5,545 nt of DNA, from positions 1 through 5,545 of the forward strand of contig CAMLOA010000164.1 of assembly GCA_946481445.1 (NCBI GenBank), written 5' to 3'. A program made the position numbers and the translations under genes. This document shows, piece after piece, positions 1-5,545 of this stretch. Source of the stretch: an uncultured Devosia sp. (GTDB lineage Bacteria > Pseudomonadota > Alphaproteobacteria > Rhizobiales > Devosiaceae). How positions within the stretch are numbered: position 1 is the first letter of the stretch; the number at the start of each line of letters is the position of its first letter. A model generated the notes under the pieces. That model made no database searches. It saw only the letters and a program-made list of their open reading frames with translations, and was not told the origin of the DNA.

Positions 1-684
1 CGTCGCCAGCGCCTCGGCGCTGACGACGTTGACCTTGTTGACCACCGGCGCGGCGGCGAAATAGGCGTCCGGATCGACCAGGATGCGCAATCCGTCGCGC
101 TCCGGCAGCGACAGAAACACGCCGATCGACATGGTGGTAGCGTCGACCTGACCGGCCATCAGCGCCTGGGCCCGGATGTCGGGCTGGCCCAGGGACACGA
201 CCTCCAGCTGCTCCATGGCGATGCCGGCCGCTTCGAGGACGCGGCCGGACAGGGCATGATCGAGGGATCCGGGGCGGCCGATGCCGAAGCTCAGGCCGGC
301 GAGGTCGGCCGGAGCCGCGATATCGGCCCGCGCGGCAATGAGGAAGGGCAGCGACTTGTTGGGCGAGGTGACGGCCCTGAGACCGGTCTCGCCCCGCGCC
401 ACCAGCTGCAGCAGCGCATCGAGCCCGACATTGGCCATATCGCCTTCACCCGACAGGATCGCAGCGATAGCCGATGGCGTCTGCTGCACCCGGACCAGTT
501 CCACCTCGACGCCCTCGCGCTCGAAATAGCCAAGCTCCACGGCCAGATCCATCACCGAATTGGGCACCAGCGGTGGCTCGAGATGAGTGACGATCAGCTG
601 GAATGCATCGGCGTGGCTGCCAAGGGTCAGGCCGGCATAGGCGACGAGCGGCAGGAGCAGGCGGGCAAGGGTGCGGCGGAGCAT
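1..684 (-). CDS. NMT1/TauA-like ABC transporter substrate-binding protein (partial, C-terminus off the left edge)
   Basis: The frame is open from an ATG at 684 to the window edge and gives the first 228 residues. Residues 1-27 look like a Sec signal peptide: MLRR positive start, hydrophobic LLLPLVAYAGLTLG core, likely cleavage after SHADA. The mature part has the layout of NitT/TauT-type binding proteins: a first strand (LIVTHLEPPLVPNS, about 30-43), then LAVELGYFEREGVEVELV (about 48-64), a segment resembling the usual 'A..G..DM..VG...' (AAILSGEGDMANVGLDALL, 74-92), then a 'DLAGLSFGIGRPGS' segment (127-140). Such proteins capture a small ligand in the periplasm for an SsuC/TauC-type permease, which is the gene directly upstream. 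The ligand cannot be read from the sequence; family members bind sulfonates, nitrate, thiamine precursors, aromatics and others. No good Shine-Dalgarno precedes the ATG, and there is no other ATG/GTG/TTG before the permease stop codon in this frame, so coupling to upstream translation is plausible. Confidence 0.85.
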   Translation of the reverse strand, partial: MLRRTLARLLLPLVAYAGLTLGSHADAFQLIVTHLEPPLVPNSVMDLAVELGYFEREGVEVELVRVQQTPSAIAAILSGEGDMANVGLDALLQLVARGETGLRAVTSPNKSLPFLIAARADIAAPADLAGLSFGIGRPGSLDHALSGRVLEAAGIAMEQLEVVSLGQPDIRAQALMAGQVDATTMSIGVFLSLPERDGLRILVDPDAYFAAAPVVNKVNVVSAEALAT

Positions 685-720
685 GGACGGGGAGGCCTGG
701 AGTGAGACTGTGGCTGAGGC

Positions 721-1461
721 TTAGCCGGATGCGCGCCAGCGCACCAGCCGTTTCTCGGCCAGCCGCAGCCCCTCGGCCACCAGTACGCCGAGAGCGGCCA
801 GCACCAGCACGATGACGAAATACTCGGCCATGCGGAACGTGTTGCCATAGAGTGCGAGCAATCCGCCCAGGCCCCGTACCGCGGTATAGAGTTCGGCCAC
901 CACGGTGTTGATCAGCCCGATCGTGGCCCCCAGCCGCAACCCGGCGATGATGAACGGCACCGCACCCGGCAGGACGATGCGCCGGAAGGTTTCCGCGCGA
1001 CCGGCGCGGACCGAGCGGGCCATTTCCAGCAGGTCGGCATCGGTCGCGAGCACGCCGGCATAGGTGTTGACCAGGATCGGCATGACCGCCCCCAGCAGAA
1101 CGATCACCAGTTTGGCCTCGATGCCCAGGCCCAGAAACACAATGATCAGCGGCACGAAGGCGACGCGCGGTGTCGCCGCAAGGGCAAAGACGTAGACGTC
1201 CAGCGTCTTGCCCAGCGGCACGAAGGCGCCCATGAACAGGCCCAGCGGCACGGCGATGATGATGGCCAGGCCGTAGCCGCCCAGGAAGGTGACCAGGCTA
1301 TCGCCCAAGGCGGGCAGGAGGCGCCCCTCGGCAAGCAGCCTCTGCCCAGCGGCTAGGGTCGCTGCCGGCGTCGGCACGATGACCCCGCCGACCCAGGTTG
1401 CGATCAGCCACCACAGGCCGATCAGCCCGGCCAGCACGGCAAGCCGATAGAGGGCGATCAT
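721..1461 (-). CDS. ABC transporter permease, SsuC/TauC (NitT/TauT) family
   Basis: This 246-residue inner-membrane protein is nearly all hydrophobic helices (approximately 6-24, 59-80, 91-112, 115-136, 168-192 and 212-230). Residues 97-114 (ATPRVAFVPLIIVFLGLG) match the characteristic 'P+.A..PL.I..FG.G' stretch of SsuC/TauC permeases. The cytoplasmic EAA loop that docks the ATPase is at about 146-166 (EMARSVRAG, then RRIVLPGAVPFI). The length is slightly short but normal for the family (about 250-280). It should form the channel for the substrate-binding protein encoded 36 nt downstream. It starts 15 nt after the dehydrogenase stop codon. The ATG at 1461 is the only start after that stop that keeps the first helix intact, and no strong ribosome-binding site is visible, which suggests translational coupling. 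The ATPase partner is not in the window. The substrate is unknown. Confidence 0.92.
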   Translation of the reverse strand: MIALYRLAVLAGLIGLWWLIATWVGGVIVPTPAATLAAGQRLLAEGRLLPALGDSLVTFLGGYGLAIIIAVPLGLFMGAFVPLGKTLDVYVFALAATPRVAFVPLIIVFLGLGIEAKLVIVLLGAVMPILVNTYAGVLATDADLLEMARSVRAGRAETFRRIVLPGAVPFIIAGLRLGATIGLINTVVAELYTAVRGLGGLLALYGNTFRMAEYFVIVLVLAALGVLVAEGLRLAEKRLVRWRASG

Positions 1462-1476
1462 CGGCCGTGCGCCGGA

Positions 1477-2802
1477 TCAGCTCTTTGCCGGTACGACGCG
1501 CCAGACCACGTGCCCGACATCGTCCACCACCAGCAGGGCGCCGTCCTTGGCGATGGTGACGCCCACCGGCCGGCCGTTGGAGTGCTTTTCGTCGGGCGCA
1601 AGGAAGCCGGTGAGCAGGTCGATGGGCGGCTGGCCGGTGGGCTGGCCATTCCTGAAGGGCACCAGAACGACGCGATAGCCGCTGAGCTTGGAGCGGTTCC
1701 AGGAGCCATGCTGCCCGATGACCATGCCTTCCGGATAGCCGGGCAGTGTTCCTTCCGGCAGCCAGCACAGACCCAGCGATGCAGTGTGCCCGCCCAGGGC
1801 GTAGTCCGGCATGGCCTGGCTGGCGACCAGGGCCGGATTCTGCGGTTGGACGCGGTCGTCGACCACGCCCCAGTAGGAGTAGGGCCAGCCGTAGAAGGCG
1901 CCATCCTTGACCGAGGTCAGGTAGTCGGGCGGGGTTTCGTCGCCCAGCCCATCGCGCTCGTTGACCACCGTCCACAGCGCACCGGTATTGGGCTCGAAGG
2001 CCATGCCGACCGGGTTGCGCAGCCCGCCGGCAAAGGTGCGGCGGGCGCCGGTGACCAGATCGAGCTCGAGAATGCAGGCCCGGTCTACTTCGGCGTCGAA
2101 GCCGCCCTCGGCGATGTTGCTCAGCGAACCGACGCCGATGAACAGTTTTGTGCCATCAGCGCTGGCGATGACATTGCGCGTCCAGTGGCCGCCTGGCTTG
2201 AGGTCGGTCAGCTTCTTGCCCTGGGAAGTGATGCGGGTCTGCCCTTCCTCATAGGGAAAGGCGACAACGCTGTCGGCATTGCCGACATAGAAGGTGTTGC
2301 CCACCAGCGCCATGCCGAATGGCTGGCTGAGGTTTTCCAGGAAGGTCTCGCGAATCTCGGGGACGCCATCGCCGTCGGCGTCACGCAGCAGTGTGATGCG
2401 GTTGGCGCTCGGATAGATGGCGCCGGCTCGCTTCATGGTGTGGACCATCGCCACATCCATCACCGACTTGACCCGGCCCGCCTGCGAGGATGCCTCGGCG
2501 ATCAGCACGTCGCCATTGGGCAGGACATAGGCCCAGCGCGGATGCTGCAGCTTGTCGGCAAAGGCGGTGACGGTGAGGCCCGGTGCCGCGGTTGGCCTTT
2601 CACCCGGATCCCAGCCCTTGGCCGTGGGCATCTTCAGCGTTGGCAGCGAACCCTGCGGGTGAGCGGTCGGCATCTTGGGGTCGGCCCCATAGACCGGATC
2701 GTGGTGACGCGGATGACGGGGATACTCCATGATCCAGTACCAGACGCCCGCAGCGGCAAGCACGCCGGCTGCGAGCAGGACGAGAATAACGGTTCCGACC
2801 AT
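1477..2802 (-). CDS. PQQ-dependent sugar (sorbosone) dehydrogenase-like protein, membrane-anchored
   Basis: This 441-residue protein resembles the six-bladed beta-propeller sugar dehydrogenases annotated as sorbosone dehydrogenase family, relatives of soluble PQQ glucose dehydrogenase and YliI. Residues 3-24 form one hydrophobic segment, an uncleaved anchor or signal, followed by a His/Pro-rich linker (27-70), so the catalytic domain should face the periplasm. Visible family marks are GDVLIAEA (97-104), a calcium-loop-like DADGDGVPE (141-149), GGHWTRN with candidate catalytic H206, GVGSLSN (224-230), GGLRNPVGMAFEP (259-271), NERDGLGDETPPD (281-293), GQHGSWNR (363-370) and RPVGV (411-415). The family oxidises aldose or aldehyde sugars with PQQ; the actual substrate and cofactor here are inferred only. 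I chose the ATG at 2802 because AGGA lies 7 nt upstream and the anchor starts immediately; the same frame is open to an ATG at 2937, but those 45 residues look noncoding. It is the first gene of the leftward operon. Confidence 0.88.
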   Translation of the reverse strand: MVGTVILVLLAAGVLAAAGVWYWIMEYPRHPRHHDPVYGADPKMPTAHPQGSLPTLKMPTAKGWDPGERPTAAPGLTVTAFADKLQHPRWAYVLPNGDVLIAEASSQAGRVKSVMDVAMVHTMKRAGAIYPSANRITLLRDADGDGVPEIRETFLENLSQPFGMALVGNTFYVGNADSVVAFPYEEGQTRITSQGKKLTDLKPGGHWTRNVIASADGTKLFIGVGSLSNIAEGGFDAEVDRACILELDLVTGARRTFAGGLRNPVGMAFEPNTGALWTVVNERDGLGDETPPDYLTSVKDGAFYGWPYSYWGVVDDRVQPQNPALVASQAMPDYALGGHTASLGLCWLPEGTLPGYPEGMVIGQHGSWNRSKLSGYRVVLVPFRNGQPTGQPPIDLLTGFLAPDEKHSNGRPVGVTIAKDGALLVVDDVGHVVWRVVPAKS

Positions 2803-2809
2803 GGGAAAA

Positions 2810-2815
2810 TCCTGA
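2810..2815 (-). promoter_or_regulatory. Ribosome-binding site of the dehydrogenase gene
   Basis: On the minus strand this reads TCAGGA, 7 nt before the ATG at 2802. It decides the start: no comparable site precedes the ATG at 2937. Confidence 0.65.
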
Positions 2816-2940
2816 ATGCGCAATGTGGGGAACGAGGCGAACGCCTCCCGCTTGTTGTGCGCGAAACCCTCCTCAAGCGCAACCCGCTCGTATGGAAGCG
2901 CGGTGGTGATTTGGCAGGCGCACGGGCGGGTCTCCAACCC

Positions 2941-2970
2941 TCTTTACATATAATAGTACTTTATGTAGCG
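2941..2970. promoter_or_regulatory. AT-rich divergent promoter/operator region with inverted repeat
   Basis: This is the only AT-rich patch in the 221-bp gap between two divergent units. It contains a perfect plus-strand -10 hexamer, TATAAT (2949-2954), about 70 nt before the ytfQ start. It also contains an inverted repeat, TACATA (2945-2950) and TATGTA (2962-2967), separated by 11 bp, and a palindromic AGTACT (2955-2960). On the minus strand TACTAT (2958-2953) could serve as a -10 for the dehydrogenase operon. No good -35 hexamer is visible at 16-18 bp from TATAAT, which would fit an activator-dependent or weakly conserved promoter. The repeat overlaps the -10, the usual place for a repressor operator. 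The rest of 2816-3010 shows nothing I recognise. The promoter role is inferred from position and composition. Confidence 0.5.
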
Positions 2971-3010
2971 TCCGGTCACCGTCGCAGGTGAAACCGCCGC
3001 GGCGCACTTT

Positions 3011-3018
3011 AGGGAGGA
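3011..3018 (+). promoter_or_regulatory. Ribosome-binding site fixing the GTG start of ytfQ
   Basis: AGGGAGGA is a near-ideal Shine-Dalgarno sequence placed 5 nt before the GTG at 3024. It shows that the in-frame GTG at 2988, which would add twelve residues ahead of the signal peptide and contain this site inside the coding region, is not the start. Confidence 0.85.
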
Positions 3019-3023
3019 TCATC

Positions 3024-3995
3024 GTGAACATCTTGACCAAGCTCGCCGTCGCGGCGGGCCTCGCTACCGCCTTGTCTACCGCTGCCCTGGCGCAGGATAT
3101 TTCGGGCAAGGTCATCGGCTTCAGCCAGATCGGCTCGGAATCGGGCTGGCGCGCTGCCGAGACGTCCGTCACCCGGCAGCAGGCCGAGGAACGCGGCGTC
3201 GATCTCAAGTTTGCCGACGCCCAGCAGAAGCAGGAAAACCAGATCAAGGCCATCCGCGGCTTCATTGCCCAGGGCGTGGACGCGATCCTGCTCGCTCCTG
3301 TCGTGGCCACCGGCTGGGAAGACGTGCTCACCGAAGCCAAGGAGGCCGAAATTCCCGTCGTCCTGCTCGACCGTGGCATCGATGCGCCCGAAGACCTCTA
3401 CCGGACCTCGGTCGCTTCCGATCAGGTGCTGGAAGGCCGCGTGGCCGGCCAGTGGCTCGTGGACGAGGTGGCGGGCGCGGACTGCAACGTAGTCGAACTG
3501 CAGGGCACCGTCGGTTCCAGCCCCGCCATCAACCGCAAGCAGGGCTTCGAAGAGGCCATTGCCGGTGCTGCCAACATCACCATCTCCCAGAGCCAGACGG
3601 GTGACTTCACCCGGGCCAAGGGCAAGGAAGTGATGGAAGCCTTCCTCAAATCGTCCAATGGCGGTGCCGATATCTGCGCGGTCTATGCCCACAATGACGA
3701 TATGGCCGTCGGCGCGATCCAGGCGATCAAGGATGCCGGCCTCAAGCCCGGCGAAGATATCCTCGTGGTCTCGATCGACGCCGTGCCGGATATCTTCACC
3801 GCCATTGCGGCCGGTGAAGCCAATGCCACCGTCGAACTGACCCCCAACATGGCCGGTCCGGCCTTCGACGCCCTGGCTGCCTATTGGGCCGATGGCACCA
3901 TGCCCGAGAAGTTCATCATCACCGAGTCCAAGCTCTACACGGCCGCTGATGACCCGCAGGGCGAGTACGACCGCCGCAAGGACCTCGGCTACTGA
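3024..3995 (+). CDS. ytfQ: Galactofuranose-type sugar ABC transporter, periplasmic binding protein (YtfQ)
   Basis: This 323-residue protein has a signal peptide (MNILTKLAVAAG..., predicted cleavage after ALA, residue 23) and then a type I periplasmic sugar-binding fold (Peripla_BP_4). From memory it aligns along its full length with E. coli YtfQ, sharing GFSQIGSESGWRAAET-like (32-47), QQKQENQIKA (67-76), QGVDAI (83-88), APVVATGWE (91-99), LLDR (114-117), CNVVELQGTVG (154-164), GDFTRAKGKEVME (193-205), YAHNDDM (221-227), GAIQAIK (230-236) and the block VELTPNMAGPAFDAL (270-284). YtfQ binds furanose forms of galactose and delivers them to the YtfR/YtfT/YjfF importer; related proteins bind arabinose-type sugars, so the exact ligand is uncertain. 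Cysteines 154 and 218 match cysteines in YtfQ as I recall them and might form a disulfide. Residue 253 in SIDAVPD is Ala where I recall Gly in E. coli. The start is GTG with a strong ribosome-binding site. It is the first gene of the rightward unit, with the matching ATPase next. Confidence 0.94.
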   Translation: MNILTKLAVAAGLATALSTAALAQDISGKVIGFSQIGSESGWRAAETSVTRQQAEERGVDLKFADAQQKQENQIKAIRGFIAQGVDAILLAPVVATGWEDVLTEAKEAEIPVVLLDRGIDAPEDLYRTSVASDQVLEGRVAGQWLVDEVAGADCNVVELQGTVGSSPAINRKQGFEEAIAGAANITISQSQTGDFTRAKGKEVMEAFLKSSNGGADICAVYAHNDDMAVGAIQAIKDAGLKPGEDILVVSIDAVPDIFTAIAAGEANATVELTPNMAGPAFDALAAYWADGTMPEKFIITESKLYTAADDPQGEYDRRKDLGY

Positions 3996-4022
3996 TCGGC
4001 TGTTCCGGTTAGTATCCGCATC

Positions 4023-4051
4023 GACACCACCCGGCCTGGCTGGGTGGTGTC
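4023..4051 (+). terminator. Perfect 10-bp stem-loop between ytfQ and ytfR (attenuator or mRNA 3'-end stabiliser)
   Basis: GACACCACCC (4023-4032) pairs perfectly with GGGTGGTGTC (4042-4051) around a 9-nt loop (4033-4041), starting 27 nt after the ytfQ stop codon. Only TTGACC follows, not a U-run, so it is a poor intrinsic terminator on its own. In binding-protein operons such a structure commonly protects the upstream message and reduces downstream expression, giving an excess of binding protein over ATPase. That role is inferred. Partial termination is the alternative. Confidence 0.55.
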
Positions 4052-4132
4052 TTGACCGGAGCCGGCATTGTCCGCGCGGGCGGGCAATGACGGTCGGACC
4101 AGTATCGGTATAAGCTGCGTTCGGCCGCGTTT

Positions 4133-4140
4133 GGGGGAGA
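4133..4140 (+). promoter_or_regulatory. Ribosome-binding site of ytfR
   Basis: GGGGGAGA lies 5 nt before the ATG at 4146 and supports that start. The preceding spacer (3996-4132) holds the stem-loop and otherwise no gene that I can see. Confidence 0.7.
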
Positions 4141-4145
4141 CTGGC

Positions 4146-5545
4146 ATGCAGGACAGCGACTACGTGCTCGAAGCACGCGGCGTCATCAAGACTTTCGGCA
4201 ATCACGTCGCGCTCGACGCTGTCGACTTCGGCCTGCGCGCGGGCGAGGTCCATGCCCTGCTCGGGGAGAATGGCGCGGGCAAGTCCACGCTCATCAAGAT
4301 CCTGACCGGCGCCTACCAGCCCGACGGCGGGCTGGTCCTGGCCGAGGGCAGGGCCATCACCCTCAACAATCCCCAGCATGCCCAGACCTATGGCATCGGC
4401 ACGGTCTATCAGGAGGTCAATCTCCTGCCCAACCGCTCGGTGGCCGAAAACCTCTTCCTGGGGCACCAGCCCACCCGCTTCGGCATGGTCGACCGCCGCC
4501 GCATGGAACGCGAAGCGCGCGAATTGCTGTCACGCTATGGGCTGGACATCGATCCGGGCAGCGAACTGGGCACCCATTCGGTAGCCGTGCAGCAGATCGT
4601 GGCCATTGCCCGGGCGGTCAAGCTCTCGGGAAAGGTGCTGATTCTGGACGAGCCCACGGCGAGCCTGGACCGCAACGAGGTCGAGCGGCTGTTCGAAGTC
4701 ATCGCCGGTCTCAAGAACTCTGGCCTCGCCATTGTGTTCATCACCCATTTCCTGGACCAGGTCTTTGCCATTGCCGACCGGGTGACCATCCTGCGCAACG
4801 GCAAGCTGATCGAGACGCGCTCGCTCGACGACCTGACGCGGACCGATGTCGTGCGCCTGATGCTGGGCAAGGACATTGCCTTTTCCGGCTCGACCAACCT
4901 GGAGGAGAACCGGCCCGCCGGCGAGGTTCTGCTCGAGTTCAGGAACTATGGACGCAAGCAGAGCGTGCACCCGTTCGACCTCACCATTCACAAGGGTGAA
5001 GTCATCGGCGTGGCCGGACTGCTCGGCTCGGGCCGCACGGAAATGGCGCGGCTGATGTTTGGTGCCGACGCCGCCGACACCGGATCGCTCTCGATTGGCG
5101 GGGTGAGGGCAGACGTATCCCGGCCCACCGACGCCATCTCGCGCGGCTTCGGCTTCTGCCCGGAAGACCGCAAGGCCGAGGGGATTTTCGGCGACCTGTC
5201 GGTGCGCGAAAACATCGTCATCGCGCTGCAGGGCAAGCTGGGTTGGTTCAGCGCGCTCAACCGCGACGAGCAGATGGAGATTGCCGGCCGCTTCGGGGAA
5301 GCCATGGATATCCGTGCTGCCTCGCTGGACATGCCTATAAAGCTGCTGTCCGGCGGCAACCAGCAGAAGGCGATCCTGTCGCGGTGGCTGGCGACCGATC
5401 CGGCCTTCCTGATCCTCGACGAGCCCACCCGCGGCATCGACGTGGGCGCGCATGCCGAGATCGTGCGCACCATCAACCGGCTGCGCGAGGAAGGGCTGGC
5501 CCTGGTCGTGATCTCGTCCGAACTGGACGAGGTCGTGGCCTATTC
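4146..5545 (+). CDS. ytfR: Galactofuranose-type sugar ABC transporter, double-domain ATP-binding protein (YtfR; partial, C-terminus off the right edge)
   Basis: The frame is open to the window edge and gives 466 residues of a family usually about 500 long. It has two fused nucleotide-binding domains, as in RbsA/MglA-type carbohydrate importers. Domain 1: Walker A GENGAGKST (40-48), Q-loop Q89 in GTVYQEVNLLPN, a degenerate signature SVAVQQIVAI (145-154), Walker B VLILDEP (164-170) and switch H201. Domain 2: altered Walker A GLLGSGRTE (291-299) with Arg for the usual Lys, a good signature LSGGNQQK (401-408), Walker B FLILDEP (421-427), GIDVGAHAEI (430-439), and ISSEL (456-460) lacking the switch His. 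E. coli YtfR, as I recall it, shares the same pattern, including SVA.QQIVAI and NYG+K...PFDL. It powers uptake of the sugar captured by the ytfQ product at the inner membrane. Membrane subunits should follow downstream. Confidence 0.94.
   Translation, partial: MQDSDYVLEARGVIKTFGNHVALDAVDFGLRAGEVHALLGENGAGKSTLIKILTGAYQPDGGLVLAEGRAITLNNPQHAQTYGIGTVYQEVNLLPNRSVAENLFLGHQPTRFGMVDRRRMEREARELLSRYGLDIDPGSELGTHSVAVQQIVAIARAVKLSGKVLILDEPTASLDRNEVERLFEVIAGLKNSGLAIVFITHFLDQVFAIADRVTILRNGKLIETRSLDDLTRTDVVRLMLGKDIAFSGSTNLEENRPAGEVLLEFRNYGRKQSVHPFDLTIHKGEVIGVAGLLGSGRTEMARLMFGADAADTGSLSIGGVRADVSRPTDAISRGFGFCPEDRKAEGIFGDLSVRENIVIALQGKLGWFSALNRDEQMEIAGRFGEAMDIRAASLDMPIKLLSGGNQQKAILSRWLATDPAFLILDEPTRGIDVGAHAEIVRTINRLREEGLALVVISSELDEVVAY

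Noticed and set aside
256..705. Plus-strand open frame opposite the NMT1/TauA-like gene
   Set aside because: The minus-strand frame carries a signal peptide and binding-protein motifs; the plus-strand translation is low-complexity with no recognisable family.
2803..2937. N-terminal extension of 45 codons on the dehydrogenase
   Set aside because: The extension is not signal-like and would put the membrane anchor internally; the ATG at 2802 has a well-placed AGGA and begins directly with the hydrophobic segment.
1510..2991. Long open frame on the plus strand (493 codons) opposite the dehydrogenase gene
   Set aside because: It is antisense to a well-supported gene in GC-rich DNA, its translation lacks any recognisable domain or secretion pattern, and it has no ribosome-binding site. 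It is a codon-bias shadow.
2988..3023. Upstream in-frame GTG for ytfQ adding twelve residues
   Set aside because: The strong AGGGAGGA site at 3011-3018 points to the GTG at 3024, and starting there gives a standard signal peptide.
3009..4466. Long open frame on the minus strand (485 codons) opposite ytfQ and the start of ytfR
   Set aside because: It spans two clearly recognised plus-strand genes and the spacer between them, with a low-complexity Gly/Asp/Val-rich translation. It is a shadow of the real genes.
4530..5453. Minus-strand open frame (307 codons) opposite the ATPase gene
   Set aside because: It is fully contained in the ytfR coding region, which has all ABC motifs in the other strand; the translation resembles no family I know.

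Overview
This is a high-GC, gene-dense bacterial window (codon third positions strongly G/C). The Shine-Dalgarno sites, the codon usage, and the pairing of a YtfQ-type sugar-binding protein with periplasmic PQQ-dehydrogenase-like and NitT/TauT-type uptake genes suggest an alphaproteobacterium. A Hyphomicrobiales (rhizobial or Devosia-like) host is my guess; nothing in the window proves it.

The window holds two divergent transcription units around a central regulatory gap of about 220 bp (2803-3023). The leftward unit (minus strand) encodes, in order of transcription, a membrane-anchored PQQ-dependent sugar/sorbosone dehydrogenase-like protein (2802 to 1477), an SsuC/TauC-family ABC permease (1461 to 721) and an NMT1/TauA-like substrate-binding protein (684 to beyond position 1, C-terminus missing). 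The gaps are 15 and 36 nt, so this looks like an operon. No ATPase for this transporter is in view; it could lie just beyond the left edge.

The rightward unit (plus strand) encodes a periplasmic sugar-binding protein very similar to Escherichia coli YtfQ (3024-3995), then, after 150 nt containing a perfect 10-bp stem-loop, a double-domain sugar ABC ATPase very similar to YtfR (4146 to beyond 5545, about 35 C-terminal residues missing). The permeases (YtfT/YjfF type) would be expected just past the right edge. By homology this is a galactofuranose-type or other furanose-sugar importer.

Together the window looks like a carbohydrate-acquisition locus: one unit imports a furanose-like sugar, and the other pairs a periplasmic sugar-oxidising enzyme with an importer of unknown substrate. 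I see no mobile element, tRNA, rRNA, CRISPR array or clear evidence of a wholly new system. The most interesting points are the dehydrogenase-transporter linkage, the inverted repeat overlapping a perfect TATAAT box in the divergent gap, and the hairpin between the binding-protein and ATPase genes.
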